The notes under the pieces were generated by a model that was given only the letters and a program-made list of their open reading frames with translations, did not search any database and was not told the origin of the DNA. A program made the position numbers and the translations under genes. A DNA stretch of 64,000 bases from positions 884,915 through 948,914 of the forward strand of contig JADQAV010000038.1 in the NCBI GenBank assembly GCA_019775845.1, given 5' to 3'. Numbering within the stretch: the stretch's first letter is position 1; every line of letters starts with the position of its first letter. This document shows, piece after piece, positions 54,210 through 64,000 of this stretch. Source of the stretch: Myrmaecium sp. VS I D KN 1 (Eukaryota; Ascomycota; Dothideomycetes; Valsariales; Valsariaceae).

Positions 54210-55988
54210 GGTGAGCTTGAAGACTTCTGTTGAGGAGAGAAGGGAGAAGTTGTCTGGCAACACGAAGGCTGGACGAGGATAATGGGGGAAAAGATCTTCG
54301 TGGAAGGCCAACGGCGGCACCTCAGCGTGTTTTATACCGATGACGGGTCAGATGGAAGGAGGGGCCCGGAAACAAAAGAGGTGGGGGGGGAGAAGAAAGT
54401 CCAGAGGGGACGGGGAATTCTTCCTGCAGAGTTCCATGTCACCTGCCGACCCGAGCATGACTCCTGCTGCTGCCCTGCGTGCTTGCTGGCCCGATAAGCC
54501 GACGGTGACATCCGAGAATCCCCGGATGTCTGGACGTGAAATCCGAGGTGGTGGGAATTGCAACGGCGCCACCGCATTCGATAGTCGCATAGTGGCGCCG
54601 AGGTGCGGCTACGAAGACTCGCTTGTACAGATAGGTACATCATATACATCCGTCCATGTAGCGTCGGAGCAGCGATGCCCGTGTCTTCGGTCAAGAGGAG
54701 GGATGCTGCTTCCACGCCGACCTGGTAGGACCAGCAATCCTGATCCTCCCTGCGCAGTCCTTCACCAATGCGAGGGGTGCGCCCGTTCACGGAGTTCTGC
54801 CCCAAGTCTGCTTAGCCAGGAAGCGCGAAGGAGGTTTCTGGCCGGCTTAAGCGAGGGGCCCGAACAGGCCGAATGCATCGCAGGCGCTGGCGGGGATGTG
54901 GTGAGAAGGCAGTTGGAAGCGGTGGAGGGGAATGGTGAGTGGTAAGTGGTGAGTGGTGCGTGGTGTGTGGAGAGTGGAGAGTGGTGGTGTGGTGTGGTGT
55001 TGCATTCACACACGTGTGGAGGCTTTTTCCAGGCCGGGAATTTCCCCATCCCGCAACGCCAGCAGCGCCCGAGCGGATCAGATAACTTTAACCGGAACGC
55101 AGAAGCTCGTGCCATCCTTGTTCCGACAACCCCATCTCTCGGCGCGGTGCAGTCGGTGATTGGTCGGACGGAGGAACCTGCCAGGATCTGATTAGATTGA
55201 TAAAGATCCTTCCAGAAAGTGGAGTTGTTGGCAGCGAATGAATGATCACGATGGTGGTTGCCCTGGGTGGATCCCCTCGGCCTCTCCCCCTCTTCCCTCT
55301 TCCCTCCCTCTTCCCTCCTCACTCATCACTCATTTCCTTGCTTTCTCTCGTTCTTTTCCCTTCCTCCCACCAACCTCGACTACATCTCCGGCCCTTTTTT
55401 CACATGTCGCATTTGGCCGGCGAAGCTAGCTTAGTGGATCGACAGTTTCTCCGCCGGCAAAGATTCTACCTACCTAGGTGCCTACCTAGGTACCCAGGTA
55501 GTCCATCCGGCCTTTCTTCCCTTCCGATCGCACCCGTCACCTCACTCACTTCCTCAGGTACCGTATCCGTCCCTGGCTGCCGCCCTGGCTGGTAAGGGAC
55601 CTTGGCTGGGACCCTGTACGGAGTAGTCACGCCCACATTGCCAGGCTTGCGGAACGCCATGCGCCTCTTCTGCTGGTGACTCGCTCGCCTCGTACGATGA
55701 CGGCTCGTCCAGCATCGGCTCTTCGCTTGTCCTGGCTGGAACTCGGGGGAAGATGCAGCAGCCGCATCTCCGCTTCTCACTAACACATATGTACGTATAT
55801 AGATACATACATATATATATATACAAGCAACCTCCCACAAACCGTTCCTCTCATCCTAGTCCAACTTCGCCAGTAGTCTCTCTGTCTTTCAGTGCCGTTT
55901 CCTGCCTCTATCCACCTCCCCTACCACAGTCCATCGCTTTTCTCCCCCTGCCACACACTCACTCGTTCGTTCTAAGCCCTCCATCACA
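54210..55988. other. Intergenic with minisatellite and repeated TACCTAGG words
   Basis: Holds an imperfect gtggtgagtg minisatellite (about 54936-55003) and a cluster of cctaggt words at about 55468-55500. Divergent promoters for two GPI-protein genes; no other gene supported. Confidence 0.5.
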
Positions 55989-56812
55989 ATGCATTCCTTC
56001 ACCGCCACCACCCTCGCCTTCGCGCTTCCCCTCCTGGCCTCCGCCCTCAACATCCCCGCCGCCATGCCCCTCCACAAGCGCGAGGACATCTCCCCCGGCA
56101 GCCCTCTCTACGAGTGCCACGCCAACTGCGGTACATTCCCATCTTCTCCCTCCCTCCATCCATCCATCCAAAAATCCAACATACTAACCACCATTTCCTT
56201 CCTTCCTTCCTTTCTTCCTTCCAGGCGGCGTCATCGTCTTCGGCGAAGAAGGCGGCAGCTACTGCGACAACGCCACCTTCACCACCGAGTTCGAGGCCTG
56301 CATGGATTGCGCCGAGACCTACGACATCTGGCAGTACTACGGCGACGACGTGACCAAGTACGCCGAGGCCTGCGGGCTCACCGTCAGTCCCTCGCCGTCC
56401 AGCGCCACCGCCGCTGCGACCGCTACCGGCTCTGCTGCTGTTTCTACCGCCACCGCTGCTGTTGTTAGGACTTCTTCTGCGCCCGTCGTCGCTGCTGCTT
56501 CTTCGTCGGCTGTGGTTACTACTTCCTCCGCCGTCGCCGTTGTCGCATCCTACTCTGCTACTGCGACCGCGACAGCCTCTTCCGGATTCTACTCCAGTGG
56601 CAACGCGGTAAGTGCAAAGAAGAAAAAAAAAAAAAAAAAAAAAATTCGACCTTCTCGTTCGTAATCGACGAACATCATCGCTAACACCGATCTCTGTCCA
56701 GTCCACCTCCGCCACCACCTCCGTCATCGCCTTCGAGGGTGCTGCTTCTCGGCTCCAGGCTATCGGCGCCCTTGCTGGCGCTGGTGCCCTTGGTGCCCTT
56801 GCTGCTTTTTAA
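55989..56812 (+). CDS. Small secreted GPI-anchored cysteine-containing protein
   Basis: join(55989..56130,56225..56607,56702..56812), 211 residues. Signal peptide MHSFTATTLAFALPLLASA, then a likely Kex2 site (LHKRED). A compact domain follows with six Cys in the order C..NCG, SYC, ACMDCA, ACGL, plus the conserved-looking ETYDIWQYYGDDVTKYAEAC. A Ser/Thr/Ala mucin-like stalk of about 85 residues and a hydrophobic C-terminus (LQAIGALAGAGALGALAAF) indicate GPI anchoring and O-glycosylation. The domain recurs in ascomycete cell-surface proteins of unknown function; I do not assign it to CFEM because Cys number and spacing differ. The second intron contains a long A run (about 56625-56643). Confidence 0.75.
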
Positions 56813-58540
56813 GTAGCGTTTCTTCTTCTTCTTCTTTTTTTTTTTTTTTTTTTTTTTTTTTCCTTTCTCGCGATATTTTTGTCTTTGAAAGTCTTCGGCG
56901 GGTAGGATAAGGGTGGGAGGGATGATGGGGTGTAAGATGGACGGGGTAATACGTTAGGAAGGATTGGATTAGGTAATGTTACGATGTACTTGTTATGCTT
57001 GGTAATAAAAAGGGGAGTGAGGAGCTGTGGTTGAAGTACTGTTGTTAATACGGAACTTCGATCTTACAGTCGCGGTATTACTTCATTTCCCTTCTTCTCT
57101 CCATGTTCTTCTCTCCATCCCCATTAATCATGTTCGCGCGTCACGTACATAATGCGCTTCGTTCGGCCTGGGCGTAGCTGGGATTGGCGAAGCTAGATAT
57201 AATATGCATGCGAGTTCATACCAAAATCTCATTTGATCAACGTGATACGGAGCCGCGGTTGAACCATCATAAAAGCAGGCGAAGTACCCTTAGCTCTATG
57301 CAAATGCTACATACACCACGCTGCCAAAGTCGGTCGATCGAATCGATTCGATCAAAGCGACTCACGCACGCCCATCAGCAGCTGGCCCCCATCCTATCAA
57401 GCGAACCGGTCAAGCGACTCGATTATGTTGTCCGGGATCTCCTCCACCGACGAGCACGGCAGAGCGGCCACGCCTGGGGTTCGCCCCTTGTAAGGACTGA
57501 CCTTCCGCACCGTCTCCCCTCGAAGGCATCGGCGCACCTTCTTCACGGCGACGGCAAACTTATGCAGCAGTATATCTAATCCCCGATCTCACGCTGGCGT
57601 TTTGTCAGCTGTTCGACTCGAGAGAGAGAGTGTGTGTGGAGATGGACGGACGGAGGAATCATCACGGAGAAAGAACACCAGCCCGAACGCGACTTCCGGC
57701 ACGCGGGCCACCTCTTGCTGCCCACGGTGAGAGGGAATGGGCTTTGTGAGGGTCTCCTGTTCTTGGCGTTGGTTATATACTTACTGTAGGTTAGCTGTAG
57801 CATCTGATTCGTGATGAAACTTCGGAAAATACCAACTCTTTCTTTTTTTTCTCTCTCTTCCCTTCTTCTTCCTTCTTCCACCCCTTACCCTCTCCGCACT
57901 CGCGGGTCCGTAGTAATGATCATACATGTGTGTCTGTATTTATCTACATATTCATGGCTCCTCCAATCGATCTAGAGTGCGCGTCCATCGGCGGCTTCCG
58001 GAGATGACACGGTTATCGCGTAAATAGAAAAAAAAGTACTTGTATTCACTTCCTTCTTTCCTCCCCTGTTTCCCACGTCTCTCTCGATCCGATCAATCCG
58101 ATGGATGCACGAACGAATGGATGAATAGATATATATCCCGAAAGAGAGAAAAAATAAAAATAAAATAAAAACATACAGCAGCAGGGATTCGCTAATGGTC
58201 ACCCACTTAACTACTAATCTGCCGGTAGGCTGCTTAACTGGGGAAGAGCGGACGGGGTTCCGTGTTCTCAGCCTCCTGTGGCCGTATGTGCTTGAAGATA
58301 CGTTTTTGTTGGTATCTGATCGTTTGAAGGGAGGAAAAACACGCCTCCCTCATTCCCCCTCCCCCGTCCGGTAAAGCCGGCCACGGCGTAGTGCGTTGTG
58401 CAAGTGCGTCCTAACATAGCGTACTTAACAGGATCCCGTCTCCATCGTGGCGGGTAGAAGTGCGGGGGATGAACGCTACCTATAAGCAGAAGAGAATTCG
58501 TCAATAGCTCGCTAGCTCTCCACTTATTTCCTCTCTGACC
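56813..58540. other. Gene-free stretch
   Basis: Starts with a long T run (about 56830-56860) in the 3' flank. No domain recognised elsewhere in the 1.7 kb. Confidence 0.5.
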
Positions 58541-58618
58541 GTGCAGCGGCTCATCAAACCAACAGTCCCATCACCGAGCCACTGCCGCTGCCACCACCCG
58601 CTCATTCAGAGAACTCAT

Positions 58619-59405
58619 ATGGATCCCCGACGGGCGGCCATCTGCATCCACGGCGAACCACACCTATTTACTACCTCCCCCGACCGCCATCAAATCCTCA
58701 CGATCGGCCCCACGGTGCGCGCGGGCGAGGGCGGAGGCCATCATCCGCTTCGTCGCCAGCCACACCACACCTCCGTCCCGGTCCCGCACGTTATTGAGGC
58801 GAGGCGTACGAAAGGAACGGTTTCCGGTATCTGGTCATGTAGACGATCGAAGGAACCACCTTGGACGCGGTCTGGGAGCATCTTGTTTCTGAAGCGGAGA
58901 GGGCTGATGTGGCTGAGCAGCTGGAGCGGGCTGTATAAGCCAGCGCAAAGAGTTGCGTGGCGAGTTTAATGGTGCGCCGAGGAGGAGGAAGAGGAGGAAG
59001 AGGAGGAAGAGGAGGCCGTGCGAGGTTATGTTGTTCCGGCATCATTGCGTTGCTAGGGATAAGGGGCCGATGTATGGACTTTACCGCTCGAGATCGGATA
59101 TATAACGGAGGTTTGGCGGAGAGCCTTTCGCAACTCGCGTCCGGCTGCCGCGCTCACGAGGGAGGATGAAAATATCGCCCGCGAGGTTATGGCTTTGAAG
59201 GATGACCGCAAAATTCTCTCGCGTGGTGACCTCCATATGGGTAACATTCTGCATCGACGACAAGAATACCCTAAGGTTCACGGGAATCGTGGACTGGGGG
59301 AACGCCGGCTGCAGCATCAACGAACGCGACGATCTCGAGGCGATGCTGAGGGCGGGGTCTGTTAGCATCTCGTTGGAGGAGGCTGTGGTGTCAAACGCAC
59401 TATAG
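58619..59405 (+). pseudogene. Aminoglycoside-phosphotransferase-like (APH/choline-kinase fold) pseudogene
   Basis: Readable in pieces across frames: GPTVRAGE, then RFVASHT, VPVPHVIEA, YERNGFRYLVM, a TAG stop, TIEGTTLDAVWEHL, EAERADVAEQLERAV, later NGGLAESLSQL, ILSRGDLHMGNIL, and in another frame TGIVDWGNAG. This is the order of the APH family: nucleotide-binding lobe, HGDLHxxN catalytic loop, then the IVDW metal-binding Asp (codon 59292-59294). At least three frame changes and one in-frame stop separate the pieces. The catalytic-loop His is Arg (codon 59222-59224). A GAGGAA repeat (about 58977-59015) sits between the two halves. The gene is dead unless assembly errors are many. Confidence 0.7.
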
Positions 59406-59409
59406 CTTT

Positions 59410-62076
59410 TTGAAGGAATTCAATTAGGAGCTTACTGTTAATAGCGGTTTCCAAGTGGTTGTATCAAACGGACATTGCGTCTTCACATGTAATTGAGTAT
59501 GGAGAGAGAATCACGGCAAGTTCAGGGGCTTCCATACTACACGGCGGGTTTGACTCGTTCATATCTACAGACAGAACCACATCTGAATGTGAATGATTTG
59601 TGCTCTTCAATCCAGTGGACAGGTACCATATCTGACGAGCAGGAACTGCCTGATCTCCTCCAGCCCGCTCGGCTAGTATCCGGGTCGGAAGCCCTACGAT
59701 ACCCCTACGATACCCCTAAGCTTTTCCGACATTCCCGCTGTTCGAATACATAGGTGTATATATTCATCACGGTCGAGGAGTAGGACGTGTGTAAAACGTT
59801 GCATTAGTGCCTTCAGGTCGGTGGACGGCGAAGACCTAGTAAGATCCGTTGCTAGGGTCGTCGCAGAGGCCATGGTCGACGACGGAGACTTCTGATAAGT
59901 CTGCGCGTGGCTAGGCGTAATATAATGAGGCTGACGATATCCAGGCTCGTGTCCCCTGTGCTTTTAAGAAGTTTCGGCCTCTGCTATTTCTGTCCCTAAC
60001 GTTAGCTATCGTAGCGCGAGAGGTAGTATCTGGCGGAATGAGCAGCAAATTCCAGAGTTTCACGGCGTAATGGACTTCGCTGTAGTCCTATCGGTGCTCG
60101 TAGGTAAGTCGATAGTAATGAAGTACGATTAAGGTTTTCCACTGCTTTTGTATGCAATCTACTCACGTTTCTTCCTCAGCATTAGTAACACACCGGCAAC
60201 TCTTACCGCCATATTCAGCACTGAGGGGATTCACTCCAAAGCTTGTAACTAAACAAGGGGCTGAAGCGACGATGTCTTGTTGAATTTGTAGGGATGATTT
60301 GCATGAGGTGTAGCTCTGCTAGTTGTAGGGAGAATAGCAGTGCCCGCATCGATTTGCAATTCGGATAGCTCTTACCCGCCGCTTGGGGAGGCTTGGGAAT
60401 CGAATGTCATCTGTCGGGAGATATCTGTGTCTGTAGAACTGCACCACTTACATACATGAAATTCCTTAGCACTTAGAGGATTCGCATGAGGACGTTAAGA
60501 CGATGCTATAGTATCTGCGAGGGCGCAATGCGGTTATTTCCATATTTACGTGGAATGGGAACTATAGCGAGCTGGCGTACTGCCTCGAAGTAAGGTAATG
60601 AGACCTGAGGGTAAAATACCCCCGCGCACCTGACTGCGTTCCCTACGTACAGCGCTTCTCGTCCTCAGCTCCTCTGGGTGCGTAGGTACTCCACAAACCT
60701 AGCATACAACAGCGCTAACACTCTACGTTAATATCCGATTGTGGTTGCGTCGGCCCTAAAAAGCCTCGGCCTCCCTTGCACTACCCTTCTCTGCGCCATA
60801 CATCTGCAATACGGGATTAGTAATATGTGGGTGTAGTAAGGCGTTAGTTAGTATAGCTCCCGTAAACCGGACGGGTGGATCCTGTTCCTCTTCTACCTGT
60901 AGGATCGCAAGTGGGGCTTTTGAAGGGAAGGTATAGCTGTAATAACTTCTACTCCGACTAGTAGATAAAGTAACCCTTATATTCTTTCCCTATCGCTTCT
61001 AGAATAAGATGACATAAGTAAGGACGATCTCCGGGGAATATATACGGCTCTCTGTATTTACCGCGAAAGAAAAGCTAGCCGGTATATATATCTAAGAGGT
61101 CTTAGTTAAGCGCCAGAGCCCGAGAAGCAAGATAAGTATAACTTATAGCCTAGGGCTAGGTAAGGTAAGGGTAGTAGGGGACTAGTAACAATCGAAAAAA
61201 AAAAAAAATATCTACTCTACTAGCAAGATCCACTAATACCCCAGAAATATTCCCGGCTAGGCTCGGCATACTCACGTTGCCGAGTGGATAGGCCGTTTGG
61301 GTCGGGCACGGCATATTATGTTTGCGAGACGAAAAAGGGGCGCCTCGAGGGAGGACCTTTTATCCCCACGGCAGAGTCAGTTGGATTATAAAGACCGTCG
61401 CATACGGCTTAGGAAAATATACCAGTTCACCATCTCCTCTATCGTCCATCACGAAATGCTCTGGCTGAGACGGGGACGCAGCTAAAACTACTAAGAACCT
61501 CGGTAGAGGAGCCGCGATCAGCTCGGGAAGGAACATAATCCCGCTATGAACTAGGAAGGACCTGGGATTAATATATTCCCGTCCTTAGCAGTTATGTCAG
61601 GCTACTGTAGACTTCTTGCATTGTGTACTAAACAACGGATGATAGGTCGAGGACTTCCATGTCTGCTCGAATGGCCTTTGGTCGTGGCATCGCATGGACT
61701 GGGTGAACCATCGTAATGCTGTTATTGTGCCCGTGATCTGTGGGATTACCTCGGTAGGTATGCAAATAGAGGGGATCATATTGATGCCTTACTGCAGCCT
61801 TAATGCTCGCTCTTTTTCTTTGATTTCTTTTCTTCTCTCTTTTCCCATAACACGGTCTCAGAAGGAGCAGGATTCAGCTGCTTTGGACGGATGGAGCTTG
61901 AGGGCCTCCCTGGGGTACGACATCACAAACGCACGCAAAACTGGTCACACAAGACATATTTGAAGCATAGCGTCGATTGCAAAGCACGATTGAATTGACT
62001 AAATAGGTACGTGACTGAGAACTCCTAATCCTACCATACTACCTTCTCGGACCGCTCCATCCCAAAGACGATTTGT
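59410..62076. other. Gene-free, partly RIP-like stretch
   Basis: 2.7 kb with no intact gene. From about 60,820 to 61,260 the sequence is TA-rich and CpA-poor, resembling weakly RIP-mutated repeat DNA; an A12-class run lies near 61,197. Flanks of the APH pseudogene and 3' flank of the dioxygenase. Confidence 0.5.
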
Positions 62077-63129
62077 TTAAAAGCCGCCCATCTGAGAGTC
62101 CGAGTTCTCCACGCCACCGGACTCGTAGTAGAACGCGGCGGGAGTGACGGTGGAGCTCTCGGTGGTGTTGATGCCGAAGGCGAGCCAAGCGAACAGACCG
62201 TCGGACACGCTGTCACCGAGGTAGGTGTACTCGAAGAGCGGGTCGACGCCGTCCGTCGCCGCCTCCTCGGACAGGATGCTGTCCTCCGCGTTCGTGGTGA
62301 GTTCCTGGGTGTTGGTGTTGTACGGCGCGGTCGCCTCGACGGCGGAGATGAGGGTCTGGTCGAAGAAGGCCTGGCCGACGTGGCTGGCGCTGACGTCGTT
62401 GCCCAGCGTGCCGTTCGGGTAGACGGTCACGTTCGTGTGGACGAGGACGTGGATGTGCGTCGCGCGGCTGGTGTAGTGGCCCGGGAAGATGGTCTCGAAC
62501 TGGGCGACGCCGTCGCTGTCGGTCGGCTGGATCCCGCGCAGGAAGGTCTTGTTGAGGTTGGACGTGTCGGCGCTGTTGCCGTTGCCGCTGGCGGTCACGC
62601 CCGAGTACACGCCTGTCGCGTTGCAGTGCCACATCTCCAGGTAGACGTTGGGCACGGGCTCGCAGGTCTCGACGTCGATGACTTGGTAGTCGGTTACTAA
62701 GTCGACACCCTGCTGCGTCTCGCGGACGTCCCGCCGGATGTACTCGCCGCCCACGTAGTAGGGGCCTTGGGTCACGTCGGGGGTCAGGATGCAGGACGCA
62801 TTGCCGCTGAAGAGCACGGAGGGGCTGGTGCTGGCGGTGTATCCGAGGTCGGTGGCGTTGTGGTCGGTGGCTAGGTCGGACTCTAAGGAGCGCTTCGTCT
62901 TAAGGCTGCGCTTCTCACGGGCAGCCTCGAGAGCCCGCTCGCGACGGGCGATGTTGCGGGCCTCGATGCCGCGGGCCTTAAGCTTCTCGGCGCAGTGGGA
63001 CAGGTCGCGGACGCGAGCGGTCGCGAAGTACTCACGGCGCTCCTGGAGTTCGTCCGCAACGGAGTGGCCGGGATGGGCAGCGGCCAAGCCTGCGAGGAGG
63101 GCCGGAATGAGAGTGCTGGAGAAGCGCAT
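62077..63129 (-). CDS. Secreted intradiol ring-cleavage dioxygenase
   Basis: Single exon of 350 residues; ATG at 63129 chosen because it begins a signal peptide (MRFSSTLIPALLAGLAAA, then HPGHS). An Arg/Glu-rich helix follows (residues 40-80, with possible Kex2 sites), then the catalytic beta-sandwich. The four ferric-iron ligands of the family are visible: a Tyr in QGPYYV (124/125), Tyr175 in ATGVYSGV, and His225 and His227 in SRATHIHVLVH, with the conserved Arg222. Intracellular homologues open catechol to muconates; extracellular fungal ones are thought to act on plant or lignin-derived phenolics. The N-terminal helical domain and secretion distinguish it from the catabolic enzymes. Confidence 0.93.
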   Translation of the reverse strand: MRFSSTLIPALLAGLAAAHPGHSVADELQERREYFATARVRDLSHCAEKLKARGIEARNIARRERALEAAREKRSLKTKRSLESDLATDHNATDLGYTASTSPSVLFSGNASCILTPDVTQGPYYVGGEYIRRDVRETQQGVDLVTDYQVIDVETCEPVPNVYLEMWHCNATGVYSGVTASGNGNSADTSNLNKTFLRGIQPTDSDGVAQFETIFPGHYTSRATHIHVLVHTNVTVYPNGTLGNDVSASHVGQAFFDQTLISAVEATAPYNTNTQELTTNAEDSILSEEAATDGVDPLFEYTYLGDSVSDGLFAWLAFGINTTESSTVTPAAFYYESGGVENSDSQMGGF

Positions 63130-64000
63130 GGTGGCAATGATAATGATGGAAAGAGGCTTTGCGACGGCGAAGACTGAGCGGGTGTCTGATCTTGTTCCAG
63201 AGGAGGTCTGTTGCTTTTGAGATGGTAGCGTCGGTGAGTACGGCTTATATACACGTCGAGGTCTGTTTCCCTCCTCCCTACCCCTATCCACACCTCTCCA
63301 CGATGTGGACAAGGCAACGTGAATCTACTCGTCATCCCCTCCAGGTCGTCCGCGGTGCCTGCGATGTGTGAATGCCGCGCAACACAAACACACGTCCGGC
63401 GTAGTTGCGGGCTTGGCGTCTTCGGCCCCGCTGTCAGTGGTCCCTTGCAGCCGAGGCCAATCAGAGCCCGCGTGTAGTCACTCGCGTCTGTGACCCGTGT
63501 CGATCAAGCCCAGTGCCGCGGCGGAACTGTCCACTGAGAGCGCAGCAGTAGTCAGCTAAGGGCTTGGCGAGGCTGTCCGCGCATTGCTCCCCGCCGCTGC
63601 ACTCACACGCCGGGCTGAGGAGTCAACCATGCCAAGGCTCTGCGTACGTGGCTTCGGGGGCTGTCACTAGCCGTCACTAGCTTACCACCCTCCGTACGGG
63701 GAAATGCACTTGTCGATCACACTAAGCCCCACCCCCCGCTGCCGATGGGGGAACAACCTGATGACGAATCACTCACATCTGATAGGAGAAGCGACCGAGG
63801 ACGGAATTCTTGGCAATGGCTATGCGTTAACGCTGTTGACGGGATGTGTTTGCACATTAGTTTCATCCCCCTCTCCCTAGCGAACAGCTGACGATTGGGT
63901 TACTCCTGATAGGTCCGAGAGTGAACGGTCCGAAGGAAAACGGCCCGGAGAACAGGACGGTTGAATTAATTTGCTTAAAAATAGGTCTGTGCTTGATGCC
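63130..64000. promoter_or_regulatory. Promoter of the dioxygenase and gene-free window end
   Basis: A TATATAAG element on the minus strand (63251-63244) lies about 115 bp upstream of the ATG. The rest, to the window end, shows a short direct repeat (gtcactagc, about 63664-63681) and no gene. Confidence 0.5.

Noticed and set aside
54762-55322. 186-codon minus-strand frame
   Set aside because: Runs through the gtggtgagtg minisatellite, giving His/Thr/Pro repeats; not gene-like.

Overview
The window comes from a filamentous ascomycete (Pezizomycotina). Genes carry short GT-AG introns of about 50-120 bases with CTRAC-like branch points. tRNA genes mostly carry an intron after position 37. There are highly reducing polyketide synthase, plant-cell-wall-degrading and GPI-anchored protein genes. 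An 8 kb block has lost almost all CpA/TpG but kept CpG, the signature of repeat-induced point mutation (RIP). I cannot name the species from the sequence.

Layout. (1) 1-6.5 kb: edge of a secondary-metabolite locus, with the 3' end of a highly reducing PKS (KR-ACP), a PEBP-family protein, a secreted SnoaL-like protein and an MFS exporter. A 16-bp sequence is repeated exactly in the PEBP/SnoaL divergent promoter and in the MFS promoter. (2) 7.0-15.2 kb: AT-rich RIP block with no intact gene; traces of a RecQ-like helicase and of a second reading frame are still visible. (3) 15.5-29 kb: mostly unrecognised, probably lineage-restricted genes plus an SMP-30/gluconolactonase-type lactonase; one gene resembles an RNase H fold without catalytic residues. 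(4) 26.5-48.2 kb: nine tRNA genes (Trp, Ile, initiator Met, Thr, Arg, Pro, Leu, Val, Gly), seven with introns, interspersed with a cytochrome P450, a PL3 pectate lyase, an ACS-type MFS transporter paired with an NtaA/DszA-type flavin monooxygenase, and a frameshifted 2EXR-type gene. (5) 48.4-49.0 kb: tRNA-like relic, strong hairpin, A-run and a small RIP patch. (6) 49.4-57 kb: tetraspanin, a copper-protein-like (X325/Bim1) GPI protein and a small cysteine-containing GPI protein. (7) 58.6-62 kb: a decayed aminoglycoside-phosphotransferase-like pseudogene and a mildly RIP-like gene-free stretch. (8) 62.1-63.1 kb: a secreted intradiol ring-cleavage dioxygenase.

Genes probably working together: PKS + SnoaL-like + PEBP + MFS (product assembly and export, linked by the shared promoter word), and ACS transporter + flavin monooxygenase (uptake and oxidation of a small N- or S-containing or aromatic compound). 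Pectate lyase, intradiol dioxygenase and the GPI/secreted proteins fit a plant-associated or plant-debris lifestyle. Exon boundaries were placed by hand from splice consensus, phase and family continuity; they have not been tested against transcripts.
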